In this document: positions 48,817-60,599 of the stretch, one piece after another | Numbering within the stretch: the stretch's first letter is position 1 | Layout of the letters: every line of letters begins with the position of its first letter | DNA from: an uncultured Ruminococcus sp. | GTDB taxonomy: Bacteria > Bacillota > Clostridia > Oscillospirales > Acutalibacteraceae | DNA length: 64,000 bases | Direction: 5' to 3' | Assembly (NCBI GenBank): GCA_902776375.1 | Contig: CACYPV010000010.1 | Coordinates: forward strand, 1 to 64,000 | Program-made: the position numbers and the translations under genes | Notes under the pieces: generated by a model | Databases searched by the model: none | Told to the model about the DNA's origin: nothing | Seen by the model: only the letters and a program-made list of their open reading frames with translations

Positions 48817-49875
48817 TTAATACTGTCTTCTCTTTCTTGCAAGGAAGAATACGCCGATAGCCGCGATCATAACGCCGCCGATGATGAAGTAAACAGTAGT
48901 GTCCTCACCGGAGGTAACGGAACCGGTGCTGGTGCCGCCGGAGCTGCCGCCGTAGGTGGTGCCGCCTGTGCTGCCGCCTGTGGTGTTGCCTGTGGTGTTG
49001 CCGCCGTCCTGGTTGTTGCCGCCCTGGTTGCCGCCTTGGTTGCCGCCGTCCTGGCTGCCACTGTCGCTGAGAGTAGACTTGGAAGCGTCCCAATCAAGCT
49101 TAGCGCCTGCGTCGGTAGCCTTCTTTACCTGCGCTTCAACCTGAGACTTGCTCAGACCGAGCTTACCGGCGATATCGTCGATAGTCTGCTGCTCGTTTTT
49201 GCCGTTGAACTTGGTAGCGTTCTTGATACTGGAAGCATCAGTGGTGCTGATAAACTTGTAGAATACGGATTCATTGTTCTCGCCGGGCCAATAAGCGTCG
49301 CCGATGAGGTTACCGATAGAGGTAATGCAAATGGGGTTGCCGTTCTTGCCGCTCTGCCACTTAACGATAAAGCTTGACTTGTTGGAGTCAACAGCATTCT
49401 CTACTGTGCCGCCGGGGCAATATGCTGTGTCGCCGTAGTTGTCGGTGGTGATGATAAGGTCGCAGGTCTGTACACCCCAGTCAGCTGTAAAGATACAGTT
49501 GTAAGGACCGCCGCTGCCGAGATCAAAACCGGCGCTGCCGAGGTCGAAGGACCAAATTCCGTCGCCCTCATCGGTCATGAAACCCTTTTTGGAGCCCCAT
49601 GTGATGAGCTGGGTGCCTGTGGTGTGATCGTTAAGGAAGAAAGTGATCTTCTTGAAGTTTTTCCAATCAGCGGGAACCTTGAATTTAACTACCTTGCCTG
49701 CGCTTGTAGTTTCGGAACCTTCTTCCGCACCTACAGAAGAATCGTCAGCCGCAGCAACAACTGAATCATCAGCCGCAGCAACAGCTTCTTCGTTCTCCGC
49801 AGCAGTTGCAGCGATAGCCGCGGTGCTGCCGATAAGCATAGCAGCGATTGCAATGCTTGCTATTTTCTTGAACAT
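48817..49875 (-). CDS. surface protein with CBM26-like domain, Gly/Asn linker and C-terminal anchor
   Basis: A 352-residue exported protein. The order is signal peptide (1-27, ending AATAA), an acidic stretch, and a beta-rich domain (about 56-200) with KVPADWKNFKKITFFLND, GIWSFDLG and FTADWGVQTCDLIIT. This is the pattern of starch-binding CBM25/26 modules. A small helical domain (IDDIAGKLGLSKSQVEAQV) comes next, then a GGNQGGNN and TGGST-rich linker. A hydrophobic C-terminal helix with RKRRQY follows a GEDTT, which resembles a sorting-signal tail without LPXTG. It may tether starch near the cell (inference). Confidence 0.72.
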   Translation of the reverse strand: MFKKIASIAIAAMLIGSTAAIAATAAENEEAVAAADDSVVAAADDSSVGAEEGSETTSAGKVVKFKVPADWKNFKKITFFLNDHTTGTQLITWGSKKGFMTDEGDGIWSFDLGSAGFDLGSGGPYNCIFTADWGVQTCDLIITTDNYGDTAYCPGGTVENAVDSNKSSFIVKWQSGKNGNPICITSIGNLIGDAYWPGENNESVFYKFISTTDASSIKNATKFNGKNEQQTIDDIAGKLGLSKSQVEAQVKKATDAGAKLDWDASKSTLSDSGSQDGGNQGGNQGGNNQDGGNTTGNTTGGSTGGTTYGGSSGGTSTGSVTSGEDTTVYFIIGGVMIAAIGVFFLARKRRQY

Positions 49876-49930
49876 TTGTAACTCCTCCTAAATTGTCCAT
49901 AGTCCGAGAACATTATATCTCAGTAAAATA

Positions 49931-49959
49931 ATTATACAATAAATAATTTAAAACTTCAA
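49931..49959 (-). promoter_or_regulatory. sigma-A promoter of the starch-binding-like gene
   Basis: On the minus strand TTGAAG (49954-49959), a 17-base spacer and TATAAT (49931-49936). The leader to the ATG is about 55 bases and ends with AGGAGGAG. Confidence 0.75.
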
Positions 49960-50087
49960 TACTTTTTTAAATTATTTTTCTGCCGGAATTCACAAGAAAA
50001 TTATGTTAATTTTGTGTCAAATCTACAACTTATTCATATAGAATGACCGTTTCTCCCGTATTATTCCGGAATCAAAATTTCGCTTGA

Positions 50088-52721
<2,634 letters not shown>

Positions 52722-52828
52722 TTTTGATTACTCCTTTTTTTAGCGCGCCTTTGGATAAGTTTATTTAATCTAAAAAATATATTAACGGCGCATCATAGAT
52801 TGATTTATATCAAAGCTTTTATTATCTA

Positions 52829-52896
52829 AACTTATATCTTATTACTTAAAACTTATTACTTATAACTTATTACTTATAACTCACTAGCCGCTAGCC
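52829..52896. repeat. tandem ACTTATAACTTATT words followed by CTAGCCG heptamers
   Basis: ACTTATTACTTATAACTTATT repeats at 7-14 base spacing, then CTAGCCGCTAGCCG, which contains the stop codon of the U32 gene (52891-52893). Confidence 0.7.
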
Positions 52897-54117
52897 GCTG
52901 ACATCCCGTTTCCTCCTGATCACCGAGCCCGCCGGAACAGCCCTGTCGGCTTTCAGCGTGAGTATCTCCATCGGGTGGGGCGCGCTATCAACGCTCTCCC
53001 CCGCCTCATTTTCAAGGCTGAGGCACTTTATCAAAAACGGGAATCCGTCGGGCGGCAGCACGTCGAGCGTATCGCCGACCCAAAACTTGTTGCGCTGAGA
53101 GATGACCGAGGTCGTATCATCTACGCTCTTTTCGCAGAACGCCACGTTGTCGTAGTGGCGGATATAACCGCCGCTCTGCGTCTCCTGCCCCGGCTCCGTG
53201 CCGAAGTAAAAGCCCGTGCTGTAAGCGCGGTGGCTTATCTTTTCGAGCTCCTCCTTCATCCACGGCTCAACCGTGAACGGGTCGCCCTGCTCAAAATAAG
53301 CGTCGAGCGCCTTGCGGTACGCGTTGGTGGTGACGGCGGTGTAGTAGGCGGTTTTCGCCCTGCCCTCGATTTTAAAGCTTGAAACGCCCGCCTTGACAAG
53401 CTCGGGGATATGCTCGATCATGCACATATCGCGCGAATTATACAGGAAAGTGCCTTGGCTGTCCTCCTCGACCGGGAAGAACTGCCCGTCGCGGGTCTCC
53501 TCAAAAAGGTGGTACTTCCAGCGGCAGGGCTGCGCGCAGTCGCCGTGGTTGGCATCGCGCCCTGTGAGATAGCTTGAAATAAGGCACCTGCCCGAGAACG
53601 AAACGCACATAGCGCCGTGCACGAAGCACTCGATCTCGAGCTCCTTAGGCGCCTTCGCGCGTATCTCGGCGATCTCGTCAAGCGGTATCTCGCGCGCCAT
53701 GACGACCCTTGAAGCGCCCAAATCATACAGCGCCTTGGCGGCGGCGTAATTGGTGACGCCCGCCTGAGTAGACACGTGCCGCGCAACCTTGGGCGCGTAG
53801 CGCTTAGCCATTTCAAAAACGCCCATGTCGGCTATTATCAGCGCGTCGACGCCGCAGTCCTGCGCCATCATAAGGAAGTCCGGCAGCGCGGCGAGCTCGC
53901 CGTTGCGCGGAAGGATGTTGCAGGTGAGATGGATTTTTTTGTTCATGGAATGTGCCAGCTCACACGCCGCTTTGAGCTCATTATCGTCAAAGTTTTTCGG
54001 CGCGGAGCGCATTCCAAAGCTTTTTCCGGCAAGAAACACCGCGTCCGCCCCGAAGCTCAGGGCAGAACGCAGGCATTCCCAATCTCCCGCAGGAGATAAT
54101 ATTTCAGGTTTTTTCAT
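52891..54117 (-). CDS. peptidase U32 family protein (TrhP/RlhA-like)
   Basis: A 408-residue U32 protein. Members once called collagenases are now linked to hydroxylation of tRNA or rRNA (TrhP, RlhA), so RNA modification is the likelier role. The family blocks are LSPAGDWECLRSAL at 6-19, CFVHGAMCVSFSGRC and DCAQPCRWKY with the cysteines that probably bind iron, and FKIEGRAKTAYY. I prefer the ATG at 54117 (usual N-terminus KKPEILSPAG); a GTG at 54130-54132 would overlap the mltG stop. Last gene of the tmk-to-U32 unit. Confidence 0.87.
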   Translation of the reverse strand: MKKPEILSPAGDWECLRSALSFGADAVFLAGKSFGMRSAPKNFDDNELKAACELAHSMNKKIHLTCNILPRNGELAALPDFLMMAQDCGVDALIIADMGVFEMAKRYAPKVARHVSTQAGVTNYAAAKALYDLGASRVVMAREIPLDEIAEIRAKAPKELEIECFVHGAMCVSFSGRCLISSYLTGRDANHGDCAQPCRWKYHLFEETRDGQFFPVEEDSQGTFLYNSRDMCMIEHIPELVKAGVSSFKIEGRAKTAYYTAVTTNAYRKALDAYFEQGDPFTVEPWMKEELEKISHRAYSTGFYFGTEPGQETQSGGYIRHYDNVAFCEKSVDDTTSVISQRNKFWVGDTLDVLPPDGFPFLIKCLSLENEAGESVDSAPHPMEILTLKADRAVPAGSVIRRKRDVSG

Positions 54118-54128
54118 CTTTATCAGCG

Positions 54129-55463
54129 TCACTTCTTAATAAGCTCCAGATTCGCTTCGTGCTCGTAGATAGTCGTGCCGTAATACGGCGTTCCGTCCTT
54201 ATCGTGGCAGAAGTAGTAGTAGCTGGTAGCGGGAGGCAGCAGCGCCGCCTTTACAGCCTCGTTGCCGGGGTTGCAGATGGGTCCCGGGGGAAGTCCTTCT
54301 ATGGTGTAAGTATCGTACTTGCTCTTGTAGTTCTTGCTAGCCGTTGCCGGTAACGCCTCGGCGGAACGGTAGGGATAGTACTTTGTGGAGTCGAGGCTGA
54401 GGTAATCAACGCCCATGTCGACGTCCGCTTCCAGACGATTGTGCAGGATGGAGGAGATGATGTACATATCGTCCTTGTTAGCCGCCTCCGCCTGAATGAT
54501 TGACGCGATAGTCAATACCTGATCGAGGTTGTATGGCGAATTGGTCTTGCTGATCATCTTATGGATAGAGTACATCTTATCGTAACCGTCGAACACCTGC
54601 TTGTGATAAAGCTTGCTTTCAAAGTTGTTCAGGAACTTGTATATGATACTGATCGGTTCGTCGTACTGATAAAAAATGTATTTATCGGGATACAGGTAGC
54701 CCTCGAGCTTATAGTAGCGGTTCGCTGCGTTTTTGATATCCTTGATAAAGTCAAAGTCCTCGTCAAACTTGTCGGACGAACACAAATCGAGGAATTCCTG
54801 CTTATTCTCCGCGGCAAGCGCCTTGTCGGATATTAGCTGATCGGCTATTTCAAGGACGTTCATACCCTCGATGATAGTCACCTCAACGGTATCGGTACGG
54901 CTGGAATTACCGGTGAGATTTGAAAGGATCGCCTGATAATCCATGTCCTTGCGCAGCTCGTAAGTACCCTGATTGAATTTATCGGATTTTGTAAGCTCGG
55001 CGAACTTTTTGAAGTAGGTGCCCTCTTTGATAACGCCGCTGCTAACAAGCAGATCGGTCACGGTATCAAGCGAAGCTTTGTCGGGGATCTTTACAGATAC
55101 CACGGTGTCGTCGGTGCGGTTGATCGCCAGCAGATCGTTCATACCGGTCACGACGTACGCCGAAACCATTGCGCCCACCAGCAAAATGGAAACGAGCCAC
55201 ATGATGCGGAAGATACGCCTGTTGCGCTTGTTGCGCTTTTTCAGCTCACGCTTTTGGGCGCGCTCGCGCTTCTTCTGCGATTTTTTGGACTCGCGGGCGA
55301 TCTGCTCTTTTACGTCCTGTCCGCTGAAGGAGTTTATAACCTGCTTTTCGTCGCCGGCAGGCGGAGCGCCCAAAGCGTCCTCGGAAATATTCAGATGAAA
55401 GTTTTCGGCTTTTTTGCGCCGCTGCTCGTCAAAGCTTTTGCGGTCAATGTTGTTATTATCCAT
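54129..55463 (-). CDS. mltG: endolytic transglycosylase MltG
   Basis: Cuts nascent glycan strands at the membrane and helps terminate their synthesis. The 444-residue protein has a long charged cytoplasmic tail (1-85), a transmembrane helix (86-106), a LysM-like region and the YceG domain. The catalytic Glu lies in IASIIQAEAA, followed by ISSILHNRL, and the C-terminus has GLPPGPICNPG. It sits 11 bases after the formyl-THF ligase stop and directly before the U32 gene. Confidence 0.93.
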   Translation of the reverse strand: MDNNNIDRKSFDEQRRKKAENFHLNISEDALGAPPAGDEKQVINSFSGQDVKEQIARESKKSQKKRERAQKRELKKRNKRNRRIFRIMWLVSILLVGAMVSAYVVTGMNDLLAINRTDDTVVSVKIPDKASLDTVTDLLVSSGVIKEGTYFKKFAELTKSDKFNQGTYELRKDMDYQAILSNLTGNSSRTDTVEVTIIEGMNVLEIADQLISDKALAAENKQEFLDLCSSDKFDEDFDFIKDIKNAANRYYKLEGYLYPDKYIFYQYDEPISIIYKFLNNFESKLYHKQVFDGYDKMYSIHKMISKTNSPYNLDQVLTIASIIQAEAANKDDMYIISSILHNRLEADVDMGVDYLSLDSTKYYPYRSAEALPATASKNYKSKYDTYTIEGLPPGPICNPGNEAVKAALLPPATSYYYFCHDKDGTPYYGTTIYEHEANLELIKK

Positions 55464-55474
55464 TCATAAACCTC

Positions 55475-56059
55475 TTATTTCATTCGATTGATAAACTTTT
55501 CTGTTACCAGAATATCCGTATGTCTGTCGTGATTGCCGCGTGGAAGCTGCTTTTCGGTGTACTTTGAAAAGCAAATGCCCGCGGTCGTTCCCTTGAATTC
55601 ATTCAGGAAACGGTCGTAATAGCCCTTGCCGAAGCCCACGCGGTAGCCCTCTAAATCAAAGCACAGCCCGGGAACGATGCAAAGCCCGCGCGAACGGTCG
55701 GTGATCTTTTCGCATTTTTCGGGGTCGGGCTCCATAAGCGAGAACGTGCCGCGCTCCAAATCATCAAACGAGCTTATTTTGTAAAAATCCATCATGCCCG
55801 ATTTGTTAAGGCAGCGCGGAACGGCAACAAGCTTTCCGCTTTCGAGCGCGTCGGCTATTATTCCGTGCGTGTCGCACTCGATCGGCGAGGAAACAAATAT
55901 AAACAGGGTATCGCAGGCCTTATACTCATCCATGTCCAGCACCCTTTGCGTAAGCGCTTTATCGAGCTTCGCCTTCACGTCGGGCGGACATTCCTCTCTG
56001 AGCTTGCGGTAACGCGCCCTCAGCCTGCGTTTTTCCTCTCTAACGTTGATCAGAAACAT
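55475..56059 (-). CDS. 5-formyltetrahydrofolate cyclo-ligase
   Basis: Converts 5-formyl-THF to 5,10-methenyl-THF with ATP, returning the storage folate to the one-carbon pool. In the 194-residue sequence KRRLRARYRKLRE opens the chain and binds ATP phosphate, and the signature GFGKGYYDRFL lies near 142-152, preceded by VPGLCFDLEGYRVGFG. Its start overlaps the DJ-1 gene by 10 bases. Confidence 0.92.
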   Translation of the reverse strand: MFLINVREEKRRLRARYRKLREECPPDVKAKLDKALTQRVLDMDEYKACDTLFIFVSSPIECDTHGIIADALESGKLVAVPRCLNKSGMMDFYKISSFDDLERGTFSLMEPDPEKCEKITDRSRGLCIVPGLCFDLEGYRVGFGKGYYDRFLNEFKGTTAGICFSKYTEKQLPRGNHDRHTDILVTEKFINRMK

Positions 56060-56589
56060 TGCATATCACTCAGCACCTTGTCGGCGTTCGTCTTACCCAA
56101 GGCGTAGCTTACGATAGCATGACCGAACTCGATGGCGCAGCCCGCGCCCTTTGAGGTGATAACGTTGCCGTCGGTCTCAACGTGTGCGCCGGTATGGATA
56201 GCGCCGTCAAGCGCTTTTTCAAAGCCGGGGAAGCAGGTGGCGCGTCTGTCGACAAGCAGACCCATTTCGCCGAATATGGAAGGCGCCGCGCAGATGGAAG
56301 CTACGAGCTTGCCGTTCTCATAGCAGCGCTTTACGCACTCGATGACCTTCCCGTTCTTCTTGAGGTTGAGCGTGCCGGGCATTCCTCCGGGAAGGATCGC
56401 GCCGTCGACGTCATCAAACGAAACGTCGTCGATAGCGACGTCGGACTGAACGCAGACGCCGTTGGAGCTTTGCACCGAAGCTCCCGTAACACCCACGGTC
56501 TTTACGTCAAGACCGGCGCGGCGCATAACGTCCAGCGGCGCCATAGCCTCGGTTATCTCGAAGCCGTTCGCCAAAAACAAATAATACAT
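56050..56589 (-). CDS. DJ-1/PfpI family protein (YajL-like)
   Basis: A 179-residue DJ-1 family protein. The nucleophile elbow is ASICAAPSIFG with Cys100, and Glu11 in NGFEITEA fits the conserved Glu. LPGGMPG (67-73) is the other family mark. Members are described as glyoxalases, deglycases or redox sensors; the activity here is open. The ATG at 56589 gives the usual YYLFLANGFE start; an in-frame ATG lies 18 bases upstream. Confidence 0.9.
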   Translation of the reverse strand: MYYLFLANGFEITEAMAPLDVMRRAGLDVKTVGVTGASVQSSNGVCVQSDVAIDDVSFDDVDGAILPGGMPGTLNLKKNGKVIECVKRCYENGKLVASICAAPSIFGEMGLLVDRRATCFPGFEKALDGAIHTGAHVETDGNVITSKGAGCAIEFGHAIVSYALGKTNADKVLSDMQCF

Positions 56590-56612
56590 ATTATCATACC
56601 TTTCCAAATGAT

Positions 56613-57407
56613 TTATTGTAACGTCAATCCGATATATACATCGTTTATGCTTTCGCTGCCGTTGAGCGGCTTTATCATTCCGCAGCGCTGAGGCTCGCAG
56701 CCCTCAAAGTCCGGATTCAACGCGCTGCCGGTAAGCGTGAACCGCCTTATCCCCTCGGCGTACAGCGAGGTTTTTAATTCTTTAATGGAATCATATATTG
56801 CGTAAAAGACCTCGGCGTTGTCATCGTCGCTTTCGTAAAGAGCGAAAACCCGGCGGTTTTTCAAAGCCTTGGCGCCGTAGCAGCCGTAATATTCCTCGGC
56901 AAATTTGATGAAGTTATTATTCCACAAAAGAAATTTATCTGTATTGCAGCTTTGCAGTTGCCGCAAATCGGGCTCTCCGCCGCGGTTTTCTCCGCTAACG
57001 GCAGAAAACTCGCTTCGGCAAACCGAACAGCCCTCAGTATAACCAAGCCGCGCGTAAAAGCGGTAAAGCCCTTCGTTGGCGGGCGTGAGCACGGAATAAC
57101 AGTCGCCGCGCTTTTCCGCATCATCCAGCGCGTAGCCTATCAACGCGGACATTATGCCGCGCCGCCTGTGTTCGGGCAGGGTCGCCGCGCCGCAAAGGTA
57201 ATGCGCGGGCTTGCCGCAAAGAGTGCAGTCGATAAGATACACAGCGGCTATTATCGTTTCATCCTCAACGGCAGCGTAGCCGTGAAGGTGAGGTAAATTT
57301 CTTTCAAAGAATAATCTTGCGGCTTCTTCCTTTTCGTCAAAGCAGCGCAGCCAAAGGCTTATTAGCCGCTCTGTTTCGCCGCTTTGCGTTTTACGGTAAG
57401 TTATCAT
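56613..57407 (-). CDS. GNAT acetyltransferase, Eis-like
   Basis: A 264-residue N-acetyltransferase. The acetyl-CoA pyrophosphate loop is LPEHRRRGIMSALIGYAL near 78-95, followed by LTPANEGLYRFYARLGY. A second, less conserved half follows, as in Eis-type proteins, but the chain is shorter than Eis. Substrate unknown. The start overlaps the DUF2156 gene stop (57404-57407, ATGA). Confidence 0.85.
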   Translation of the reverse strand: MITYRKTQSGETERLISLWLRCFDEKEEAARLFFERNLPHLHGYAAVEDETIIAAVYLIDCTLCGKPAHYLCGAATLPEHRRRGIMSALIGYALDDAEKRGDCYSVLTPANEGLYRFYARLGYTEGCSVCRSEFSAVSGENRGGEPDLRQLQSCNTDKFLLWNNNFIKFAEEYYGCYGAKALKNRRVFALYESDDDNAEVFYAIYDSIKELKTSLYAEGIRRFTLTGSALNPDFEGCEPQRCGMIKPLNGSESINDVYIGLTLQ

Positions 57408-58288
57408 TTTGTGAACGCAGAAAATCTGTCGTAGATGATTGTAGGATTATAGGAAAGCTTAGCCTTGCGCAGACCCTCAAGCTCCATATCCTCTTCCCTG
57501 TTTATGTAGGTGTAGCCGGTGAGCGTTTTGGCAAATTCGTTGTTGATCACCGCGTAAACGCCGTCGTACTCGCGCAGCGCCTTTTCAAACATAACGTCAA
57601 AGCAGACGGGCGAGATCGCGCAGCCCATTGTCATTGCGACGGGCTTTCCGTCCACCGTGAGCACAGCGCCATGCAGACCGAGCTCGTCAAAACATTCGCA
57701 CGCTTTTTTTATCACCTTGTACTCGCCGTTATCGCGCGGATCCTCGCCGTTTTCGGCGCACCAATCGGCTGCGACTTTTAAAGCTAAATCAAGATTGCTT
57801 TTTTCGAGGGTGATAAACCGCGCGTCGTCGCCGTATGTGCGGTAAAACTTTGAAATATGGTTGCGCTTGGCGTGATACTTTTTGCCCGCGAGCGTGGCAA
57901 GATCGCGCGAAAGATATATGTAATCCTGATTGCCTTCCTCGCGCTTATAATCAAAGCGGTCGGGAAACAGGGCTTCAAGCTCGTCGCGCTCGGCTTTGGT
58001 CATGTAGGCTATCCTCGCGGCTTGTCCGCGCTCTGCGGCGTCGGCAAAAACAGCCTCTAAAGCCGCCCTGACGTTTTTTCCGTGCGGCATGCAATAGCCC
58101 CAGACCCGCAGCTCGTCGCGGAAATACGCCTTGACGATGGTGTCGTCAAGAACCACCGCGCGCAGCATGTATTCCTCGTTCCAAAGGTAGGCGTTCACAA
58201 AATTGCTTTCGCAGCCTATAGCGTCGGCGCTGTAGTAAGCTCGGTATTCTTCGATTTTTCCCTTCTCAATAGGTTTAAAATCTATCAT
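57404..58288 (-). CDS. DUF2156 (phosphatidylglycerol lysyltransferase C-terminal-like) protein
   Basis: A 294-residue DUF2156 protein made of two GNAT-like halves, as in the soluble part of MprF. Recognisable blocks are QDYIYLSRDLATLAGKKYH, KRNHISKFYRTY and the late MTMGCAISPVCFDVMFEKA. No membrane flippase domain is attached, so it is not MprF itself. Related stand-alone proteins transfer amino acids from aminoacyl-tRNA to other acceptors. Overlaps tmk by 4 bases. Confidence 0.82.
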   Translation of the reverse strand: MIDFKPIEKGKIEEYRAYYSADAIGCESNFVNAYLWNEEYMLRAVVLDDTIVKAYFRDELRVWGYCMPHGKNVRAALEAVFADAAERGQAARIAYMTKAERDELEALFPDRFDYKREEGNQDYIYLSRDLATLAGKKYHAKRNHISKFYRTYGDDARFITLEKSNLDLALKVAADWCAENGEDPRDNGEYKVIKKACECFDELGLHGAVLTVDGKPVAMTMGCAISPVCFDVMFEKALREYDGVYAVINNEFAKTLTGYTYINREEDMELEGLRKAKLSYNPTIIYDRFSAFTK

Positions 58289-58950
58289 AAAACTGTTTGT
58301 ACCAAATCATAAATATCCGCCGCTATCTCGTCTATCGGCTTTATTTCGCCGCCGCGGCAGCAGTCGAGCAGCTTCCAGCCGCATTTTTCGGCGGCGTACA
58401 GCGCGCTTTCACGGCAGGAGAGCAAAAAGCCGAGGTCGCTTTCGTGCAGGTCTTTTTTGCTGTTGTCGCCGCTGTAGCGCTTTTCCATGAGCTTTTGCGA
58501 GACGTCGGGGTCAACGTCAAGGTAGATGACCATGTCGGGGCGCGGCAGTCCGAGCTTGTCATATTCAAAGTCAGCCGCCCAGTCTATAAAGCCGTCGCGT
58601 TCATTCTCGGCGACCTTCGCCATTTGGTAGATGATGTTCGAGGTGCAGTAGCGGTCGCAAAGCAGGATCGTTCCGTTTCCGCAGTCGCGCTTCCAGTCGC
58701 TCAGATACCCCGCCGCGCGGTCAACGGCGTAAAACGCCGAGGCAGCGTAGGCGTTGACGTCGCCGGGCTTGCTGCCGAACTCGCCGCCGAGGTACATCTT
58801 AACAAGCGCCGAGCTGGGGCTGTCATAATCGGGAAATTCAAGTTTTCTGACGGTGTGCCCAAGCGCTTTTAGCTTGTCGGCAAGGATCTTAGCCTGCGTA
58901 GCTTTACCCGAACCGTCGAGTCCTTCAATAACGATCAATTTCGATTTCAT
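58285..58950 (-). CDS. tmk: thymidylate kinase
   Basis: Phosphorylates dTMP to dTDP. The 221-residue sequence has the P-loop EGLDGSGKATQ (9-19; Ala replaces the usual Ser/Thr after GK), the DRY motif LLCDRYCTSN and a LID region EKRYSGDNSKKDLHE. The ATG at 58950 gives the standard MKSKLIVIEG start; the frame stays open 12 codons upstream. First gene of a unit running to U32 (seven genes with overlaps or gaps under 25 bases). Confidence 0.93.
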   Translation of the reverse strand: MKSKLIVIEGLDGSGKATQAKILADKLKALGHTVRKLEFPDYDSPSSALVKMYLGGEFGSKPGDVNAYAASAFYAVDRAAGYLSDWKRDCGNGTILLCDRYCTSNIIYQMAKVAENERDGFIDWAADFEYDKLGLPRPDMVIYLDVDPDVSQKLMEKRYSGDNSKKDLHESDLGFLLSCRESALYAAEKCGWKLLDCCRGGEIKPIDEIAADIYDLVQTVL

Positions 58951-59080
58951 CACAAACGTCTTTCCGGAAAAAGAGTCAATAAACAACCCTATTTATCCAT
59001 TTTACATAGTTATAGTTATTATAGCATTTCCCGATCGTTTTTTCAAGAGCAAAATGCTTTTTTAGTAGAAAGTTGGAGAT

Positions 59081-59119
59081 AAAAAAAGAGCGCCTGTTCT
59101 TTTGCGAACAAAGCGCTCT
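59081..59119 (-). terminator. rho-independent terminator of the amino-acid ABC operon
   Basis: On the minus strand AGAGCGC and GCGCTCT close the stem, with an inner TGTTC/GAACA pair, followed by seven T. Confidence 0.87.
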
Positions 59120-59125
59120 GAAATA

Positions 59126-59935
59126 TTAATCCGAATATTGATTGAACCTTGACAGGAATGCCTGAGTTCTGGGGCTTTGCGGGTTTTCGATGACCTGCTG
59201 CGGAGTGCCCTCCTCCTCGATAACGCCGTCAGCCATAAAGATGACCTTGTCGGCAACGTCGCGCGCGAAGCTGATCTCGTGGGTCACGACGATCATGGTG
59301 CTGTCGGAACTTTTAAGTCCCCTTATAACGTTTAGCACCTCGCCTGTGAGCTCGGGGTCGAGCGCCGAGGTCGGCTCGTCAAAGCAGAGCACGTCGGGAT
59401 TCAGCGCCAAAGCGCGGGCAATAGCCACACGCTGCTGCTGACCGCCGCTGAGGTTGCAGGGGTATTCGTCGCGCTTTTCGGTAAGCCCGACCTTTTTGAG
59501 AAGCTGTTCTGCCTCGCGGTTTATCAGCTCGACCGCTTCCTTATAGGTGGAAGCGCCCATGTAATCGCCGTTCTGCTTGATCTTCTCCTTGGCAAGCAGC
59601 TTGGGAGCGAGGATCAGGTTTTCAAATACGGTGTACTGCGGGAACAGGTTGAACTGCTGAAAAACCATGCCGAAGTGAAGGCGGTTTTTTCGGATCTCGT
59701 TATCCTTCTTCTTGGAGGGGTCGTCGCCGTCAAACAACACGTCGCCGCCCACGGAGATAACGCCCTTCTGCGGTGTTTCCAGAAAATTGATGCAGCGCAG
59801 CAAGGTGGTCTTGCCGGAGCCCGAGGATCCGATTATCGCAAGCACCTCACCCTTTTCGAGCGAGAAGCCGATATTTTTCAGCACCTCGGTTTTGCCGAAG
59901 CTTTTCTGAATATTCTTTACCTCTAAAAATGCCAT
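59126..59935 (-). CDS. polar amino-acid ABC transporter, ATP-binding protein
   Basis: The 269-residue ATPase of a GlnQ/HisP-type importer. Walker A GSSGSGKTT (36-44), the Q-loop VFQQFNLFP, signature LSGGQQQR (162-169), Walker B VLCFDEPTS and the switch His VVTHE are all present. An insertion of about 20 residues (KKKDNEIRKNR and KIKQNGDYMG) is common in this branch. It is last in the operon binding protein-permease-ATPase, 11 bases after the permease gene. Confidence 0.94.
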   Translation of the reverse strand: MAFLEVKNIQKSFGKTEVLKNIGFSLEKGEVLAIIGSSGSGKTTLLRCINFLETPQKGVISVGGDVLFDGDDPSKKKDNEIRKNRLHFGMVFQQFNLFPQYTVFENLILAPKLLAKEKIKQNGDYMGASTYKEAVELINREAEQLLKKVGLTEKRDEYPCNLSGGQQQRVAIARALALNPDVLCFDEPTSALDPELTGEVLNVIRGLKSSDSTMIVVTHEISFARDVADKVIFMADGVIEEEGTPQQVIENPQSPRTQAFLSRFNQYSD

Positions 59936-59946
59936 ACTTCCGCCCC

Positions 59947-60597
59947 CTAACCTTTATAGAAATCGAGCTTTCTCTCGACAAAGCGGAATAGGATCGTGAG
60001 CAATCCGCAGAAAAGCAGGAAGAACGCGCCGGTGTAGAACACAGGCCAGATAAGACCCTGAACTCTGAAATCGTTGGCGTATTTCAGGATATCCTCGACC
60101 AGAATGAAGTTTGCGAGCGAAGTATCCTTAACGAGCGTGATTATCTCATTGCTCATGGGCGCCACGATGCGCTTGATGACCTGCAAAAGCACGACCTTGA
60201 AAAAGATCTGGCTTTTCTTCATGCCGAGCACATAGCCCGCCTCGTACTGTCCCTTGGGGATGCCCTCGATACCGCCGCGGTAGATTTCGGAAAAATAGGC
60301 GGCGTAGTTGATTATAAACGCTATGACCGCCGCCGTCATGCGGTCCTCTATCCTGAACGCGCCCTCTGTAATCATGGGCGGGATATAGTACACCACAAAA
60401 AGCTGCAGCAAAAGCGGGGTTCCGCGGATGATCCACACAAAAGTCCTGCACAGCGCTTTAAGCGGGAAAAAAGGCGACATTGAGCCGAAGGATATTATAA
60501 GTCCCAACGGCAGCGCACCCAAAAGCGTTATGCCGAACAAATAACAATTTGCTTTAAAACCCTCGAAAAGCTGGAGGGTGATGCTCCAAAAATCCAT
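59947..60597 (-). CDS. polar amino-acid ABC transporter, permease
   Basis: A 216-residue HisM/GlnP-type membrane component with five helices. The EAA loop EGIPKGQYEAGYVLGMKKSQ lies near 113-132 and contacts the ATPase. WIIRGTPLLLQLFVVYY is the family's N-terminal block. A single permease gene suggests a homodimer. It lies 2 bases after the binding-protein gene. Confidence 0.93.
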   Translation of the reverse strand: MDFWSITLQLFEGFKANCYLFGITLLGALPLGLIISFGSMSPFFPLKALCRTFVWIIRGTPLLLQLFVVYYIPPMITEGAFRIEDRMTAAVIAFIINYAAYFSEIYRGGIEGIPKGQYEAGYVLGMKKSQIFFKVVLLQVIKRIVAPMSNEIITLVKDTSLANFILVEDILKYANDFRVQGLIWPVFYTGAFFLLFCGLLTILFRFVERKLDFYKG

Positions 60598-60599
60598 GC

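Noticed and set aside
52722..52890. T-box leader of alaS
   Set aside because: No specifier-loop layout and no T-box core sequence are visible; the gap contains AT-rich words and tandem repeats only.
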